Source: Planctomycetota bacterium (GTDB lineage: Bacteria > Planctomycetota > Brocadiia > JAJRTI01). From it: a stretch of 9,509 bases of DNA. The position numbers and the translations under genes were made by a program. Within the stretch, counting starts at the first letter, position 1, and every line of letters starts with the position of its first letter. The DNA lies in the NCBI GenBank assembly GCA_024278415.1, contig JAJRTI010000427.1, positions 1-9,509 of the forward strand, written 5' to 3'. Under the pieces are notes generated by a model, which searched no databases, had not been told where the DNA came from, and saw only the letters and a program-made list of their open reading frames with translations. Shown here piece by piece: positions 6,553 to 9,509 of this stretch.

Positions 6553-7182
6553 GTGCCCCAATGGCTCGACAACTTCCAGCAGACCGCGCAGCGACACGCG
6601 GCCGCGTTCGCCTCACCAGAAGCCTACCGCCAGCACGCGGCCTGGGCCGTGGACAAGTGCCGCACCGCGCAGGCGCTGCTCACCCTGAGCGCGCTCGAAG
6701 CCGCGTCGCCGCGAGACATCTACGACGCGCTCAAGCGCATCTGCCTCAACGTCGAAGCCCTCCCCTTCCGCATCACCCGCATCGCGGACAGCAACGAGGC
6801 CGACCGGCTACGCGGGGGGCTGCTGAAGCTCGCCACCACCAAGGGCACGGCCCAAGACAAGATGCGCGCAGCGGGGCTGCGCCAGTTCGGCGAAGCCACG
6901 CTGACCGAGATCCTCTGCATGCACCAGCCGCAACGCTTCGTCATGCGCAGCCGCCCCGTCATGAAGGGCCTCGTCAAGCTCTGCGAACTCTACACCGAGC
7001 GCCACCTGCGCGACATGACCTACGCCGAGTACGAGGATCTGCTGCGCGAGATGGAGAAGGTGTATCGCCGCGCGATCCTCGCCCGCCTCGACGTCGAGGA
7101 GTTCTACATCGAGCACAAGTGCCTGCTCGTGTGCCTGTTCCTCGCGGAGCATTCCGGCAAGGGGAAGCGGCCCTATGCATGA
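6553..7182 (+). CDS. Predicted helical protein of unknown function
   Basis: I do not recognise this 209-residue protein with confidence. It is almost wholly alpha-helical, with no signal peptide. The centre reads AAGLRQFGEATLTEILCMHQPQRFVMRSRPVMKGL (106-140). This resembles the 'G-FG-A--EIL----P-RF----R---GL' pattern of a small helical domain seen in some restriction-type and AAA-ATPase proteins, but that is memory of a pattern, not a match. A hydrophobic run (KCLLVCLFLAEH, 189-200) is too short for a clear membrane span. The GTG at 6553, with AGGA 11 bases upstream, is preferred. The frame is open back to 6136, but that stretch crosses the inserted element and a hairpin; an ATG at 6481 is an alternative. 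It overlaps the kinase-glycosyltransferase gene by 8 bases, so the two are probably translated together. Confidence 0.7.
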   Translation: MPQWLDNFQQTAQRHAAAFASPEAYRQHAAWAVDKCRTAQALLTLSALEAASPRDIYDALKRICLNVEALPFRITRIADSNEADRLRGGLLKLATTKGTAQDKMRAAGLRQFGEATLTEILCMHQPQRFVMRSRPVMKGLVKLCELYTERHLRDMTYAEYEDLLREMEKVYRRAILARLDVEEFYIEHKCLLVCLFLAEHSGKGKRPYA

Positions 7183-9256
7183 CTCCGAGGCTAGCCAGAC
7201 GTTCGAGCCCGGCCGCGTCCGGCCGACCGTGGCCCAGGGCTGCCCTCCAGACGCGATCCTGCGCCGCTCCGTGGGATGCTTCGCCAACAATGCTCAGTTT
7301 TGCCGAGAGACGCTCGACGGCCGCCTCACGCACCGGCGCAGGGACTTCACGCCGGACATGATCGACGCCGCGATTCGCAAACACGACGCGCTGCCCGACG
7401 ACGCGCCCGGCGCGCTGAAGGTCGTGCCGGGGCCGACGCGTGTAACGCTCGTCGATGTGGACGGACCGAGCGGCCCCCTGCGCGTATGCGTGAAAGAGTA
7501 CTTCGGCGAGCCCCTGGCAGGCCGTCTCAAGCACGCGTTGCTCCGCGCGCTGCGGCGCTGGCCGGCGCGGCAGTCCTTCGCGGCCGCGCATGGCCTGGTC
7601 ACGCGCGGCATCGGAGCGCCTCAGCCCCTGGCCGCGGTCGTGCCGCTCAACCCGCTGTCCGCGCGCAGCAGCTACTTCATCAGCGCGGGGCTCGTGGGCT
7701 CGCTCGGCGCAGACGTCTACGCCAGGGACAAGCTCGCCACCCCTGAGGGCCGACGGGCGTTCGCGGGGGCGCTTGGCGAGTTCTTCCGCCAGATCCACAG
7801 GGCAAACGTGTGGCACCGCGACCTCAAGGCCACAAACGTGCGCGTCACGGAGGCCGGCGAGCGCGAGTGGCAGTTCCACGTGGTCGACCTGGACCGAGTC
7901 AAGTTCGTGCGACGGCTCAGCGAGGAACGCCGGCTCAAGAATCTTGGCCAGATCGCGGCCGGCATGGTCCAACAGGGCGCGTTCACCCAGGACGACGTGG
8001 AGGCGCTTTGTCGCGGTTGCTCAGGCGCTTCGGCAGCGCCTGCCGAAGTGCACGCGCTCGCCGGGCGCGTCACCGCCGCGGCCGGCGCAGGGATCGGGCG
8101 TGAGCCGCGCGCCTGCGCGTCCCGCATCCTGCACGTGCTCTGCGACTGGAAGCTGACCGGCCCTTCGGAGCCTACGCTGAACTTATGCCTCGCGTTGCGA
8201 GAGGCCGGACACGAGGTCCAATTGGCCTGCCAGGCCGCGCCCGACTTGGACCGGCCATCGCTGCCCAAGGCCGCGGCCAGCGCCGGGCTTGAGCCGGTCA
8301 CCGCCCTGCGGCTCAAGCCGTCCGCCAACCCGAGGTCGTTCTGGCGCGACGTGAAGCAGCTTCGCTCGCTCGTGCGCGGCCGCGGCTTCGACATCGTGCA
8401 CGTGCACGACGACCATGGCATGCTCATGGCGCGTCTCGCACTTGGCGCCAAGGGCAAACGCCAGACGAAGATCGTCCGCTCGTTCCATAAGGCCGCGGCG
8501 CCTGGTGGTTGCATGGTCTGGCTCCACGCCGTGTGCGCCGATGGAGTGGTCACCGTCTCGCAAGCGCAGCGCGAGCGCTTCCTCACGCGCTTCTCGGAGC
8601 CTGCCGTGTCGCAGACGTTCGGCGCGACTGACCTGGAGCGTTGCCAACCCCGGCCCGCGACCGACCGCGGCCGCGAGCTGCTGGGCGTGGCGGCCGACGA
8701 CTTCGTCGTGGGTATCGTTGCGCGCGTGCAGCGTCGGCGCCGGTTCGACCTGTTCCTCGATGCCATCAAGCTCGCGCTCGACCGCGTGCCGAACCTGAAG
8801 GCCGTGGTCGTGGGCCGCGGCACGCACCGTGAGGACGTGGTCATCAAGCCCGCGCTCCAGATGGGCCTCGGCGACGTGGTTCGCTTCCCGGGCTACCTCT
8901 CTGGCGACGACTACCTCGACGCGCTCGCGGTCTTCGACGCGAAGATCTTCCTGGTGCCCGGCTCGGACGGCTCCTGCCGCGCGGCACGCGAACTCATGGC
9001 CATGGGCAAGCCTGTCATCTGCACCGACCGGCCTCCTCTGCCGGAGATCGTCGAGCACGAATCCTGCGGCTTGGTCTGCTCCGAGTCTGCCCAGGCTCTT
9101 GCCGACGCGATCGTGCGGCTCGCGCAGTCGCCCGAACTCGTCGAGTCCATGGGCCGCGCCGCGCGCCAGAGGGCCGAGACGCAGTTCGCGGCCGAGCGCG
9201 AGCGCGAAGCGGTGGAGTCGGTGTACCATGGCGTGCTTCCAGCGGGTCGTTGGTAG
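7175..9256 (+). CDS. WaaP/Kdo-type lipopolysaccharide kinase fused to a GT4-like glycosyltransferase
   Basis: This 693-residue protein joins two enzymes. Residues about 80-300 are a lipopolysaccharide-kinase (Kdo/WaaP/InaA) domain: VCVKEY gives the ATP-binding Lys107, NVWHRDLKATNVRV (211-224) is the catalytic loop with Asp216, and VVDLDRVKF (236-244) gives the metal-binding Asp238. Residues about 316-687 are GT-B fold, family GT4-like: RILHVLCDWKLTGPSEP (317-333), FDIVHVHDDHG (405-415), GVVTVSQAQRERFL, VVGIVARVQRRRRFDLFLDAI (511-531) and the donor site PGSDGSCRAARELMAMGKPVICTDRPPLPEIVE. There the usual E-x7-E is D598-x7-E606. AAGGGG stands 10 bases before the ATG, and the gene overlaps its upstream neighbour by 8 bases. 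No signal peptide, so the active domains face the cytoplasm. The likely role is phosphorylating and glycosylating an envelope glycolipid core or glycan; acceptors unknown. The first 60 or so residues match nothing I know. Its TAG stop lies in a REP-like repeat. Confidence 0.9.
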   Translation: MHDSEASQTFEPGRVRPTVAQGCPPDAILRRSVGCFANNAQFCRETLDGRLTHRRRDFTPDMIDAAIRKHDALPDDAPGALKVVPGPTRVTLVDVDGPSGPLRVCVKEYFGEPLAGRLKHALLRALRRWPARQSFAAAHGLVTRGIGAPQPLAAVVPLNPLSARSSYFISAGLVGSLGADVYARDKLATPEGRRAFAGALGEFFRQIHRANVWHRDLKATNVRVTEAGEREWQFHVVDLDRVKFVRRLSEERRLKNLGQIAAGMVQQGAFTQDDVEALCRGCSGASAAPAEVHALAGRVTAAAGAGIGREPRACASRILHVLCDWKLTGPSEPTLNLCLALREAGHEVQLACQAAPDLDRPSLPKAAASAGLEPVTALRLKPSANPRSFWRDVKQLRSLVRGRGFDIVHVHDDHGMLMARLALGAKGKRQTKIVRSFHKAAAPGGCMVWLHAVCADGVVTVSQAQRERFLTRFSEPAVSQTFGATDLERCQPRPATDRGRELLGVAADDFVVGIVARVQRRRRFDLFLDAIKLALDRVPNLKAVVVGRGTHREDVVIKPALQMGLGDVVRFPGYLSGDDYLDALAVFDAKIFLVPGSDGSCRAARELMAMGKPVICTDRPPLPEIVEHESCGLVCSESAQALADAIVRLAQSPELVESMGRAARQRAETQFAAEREREAVESVYHGVLPAGRW

Positions 9257-9316
9257 TAGGGCGATTTATCGCCCGTTGCTTCGGCACGGCTGACGGGCCA
9301 TAAATGGCCCTACTAC
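9253..9316. repeat. Inverted pair of GTAG-headed REP-like palindromes (BIME-like)
   Basis: Two 24-base arms (9253-9276 and the reverse complement of 9293-9316) match at 22 positions around a 16-base loop. Each arm starts with GTAG at its outer end and is itself a hairpin: GGGCGATTTATCGCCC (9259-9274) and GGGCCATAAATGGCCC (9295-9310), each 7 bp plus 2. The two differences between arms (9263, 9270) are a coupled swap that keeps each hairpin perfect. GTAG plus palindrome is the layout of REP sequences handled by RAYT (REP-associated tyrosine) transposases, and inverted pairs are called BIMEs. The head of the left copy supplies the TAG stop of the kinase-glycosyltransferase gene. Confidence 0.8.
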
Positions 9317-9476
9317 GAGCCTCTCCAGCCCCCTTCGCATCCGCTTCTCCGATCAAACACAGTGCGTCGAGCGACTTGCAAAACCCCAATAGGCCGAGGC
9401 CTCGCGCCTAACATCCTGCATGGCGGAGGTGTCGAACGCGGCGCCGCCGAGATGCGAGCGCGGGCGCGCTCCGCTT
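9317..9476. other. Intergenic stretch with no supported gene
   Basis: Only short structure is visible, such as the palindrome CGAGGCCTCG at 9395-9404. An ATG at 9420 opens a frame to the window edge (MAEVSNAAPPRCERGRAPLV), but it has no Shine-Dalgarno, recognisable protein pattern or visible end, and it runs through a REP-like palindrome. Confidence 0.5.
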
Positions 9477-9499
9477 GTAGTGGCGACCGTCAGGGCGCC
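9477..9499 (+). repeat. Second-type GTAG-headed REP-like palindrome
   Basis: GTAG (9477-9480) and T precede GGCGACC (9482-9488), loop GTCA and GGGCGCC (9493-9499), a stem with six of seven pairs. The head and layout match the REP pair 180 bases upstream, but the stem sequence is different, so it would be another REP class. A partner copy, if any, lies beyond the window. Confidence 0.5.
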
Positions 9500-9509
9500 C
9501 TCTGCGCCG

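Noticed and set aside
6974..7972. Minus-strand open frame inside the kinase domain region
   Set aside because: The opposite strand carries intact kinase motifs; this frame is Arg/Ala-rich antisense.
9420..9509. Possible start of a new plus-strand gene at the right edge
   Set aside because: No Shine-Dalgarno, no recognisable sequence, only 30 codons visible, and a REP-like palindrome lies within it.

Overview
The window is GC-rich and gene-dense. It suggests a Gram-negative, probably environmental bacterium, perhaps from the PVC/Planctomycetota-like lineages. Three things point that way: a WaaP/Kdo-type lipopolysaccharide-kinase domain (outer-membrane glycolipid), a sugar-catabolic set of xylose-isomerase-like TIM barrels plus a sialidase-type propeller and a UroD-like protein, and an STAS-FHA signalling pair. 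The taxonomic guess is inference; there is no rRNA or other marker gene here.

Left half (1-5075, all minus strand, read right to left): UroD-family protein (5075-3897), secreted four-Asp-box sialidase-like propeller (3754-2609), sugar phosphate isomerase/epimerase-type TIM barrel (2544-1654), a second such TIM barrel (1635-834) broken by one extra base in a four-C run, and the start of a secreted protein with carbohydrate-binding-like modules (792 to beyond base 1). Gaps are 18-142 bases, so this is probably one operon. Secreted proteins would bind or trim a glycan and cytoplasmic barrels would convert the sugar. The substrate is not visible from the sequence.

Middle (5076-6188): a divergent intergenic region with a good sigma70-type extended -10 promoter (5228-5256) drives, on the plus strand, a single-domain STAS protein (5345-5713) and an FHA protein (5751-6188). 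A perfect 10-bp inverted repeat overlaps the STAS stop codon. They look like a small phospho-signalling module.

Intergenic block 6189-6552 (364 bases without a gene): it holds a 238-bp MITE-like element with 13-bp terminal inverted repeats, flanked by CTAG duplications. The left CTAG contains the FHA stop codon. A long nested hairpin (6444-6497) follows and would have sat 13 bases after that stop before the insertion.

Right half (6553-9256, plus): a helical protein of unknown function overlaps by 8 bases a 693-residue fusion of a WaaP/Kdo-type kinase and a GT4-like glycosyltransferase, presumably acting in cell-envelope glycolipid or glycan assembly. The fusion's stop codon lies inside the GTAG head of a REP-like palindrome, which is paired with an inverted copy (9253-9316). 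A second, different GTAG-headed palindrome sits at 9477-9499. No CRISPR array, tRNA, rRNA or transposase gene was seen.
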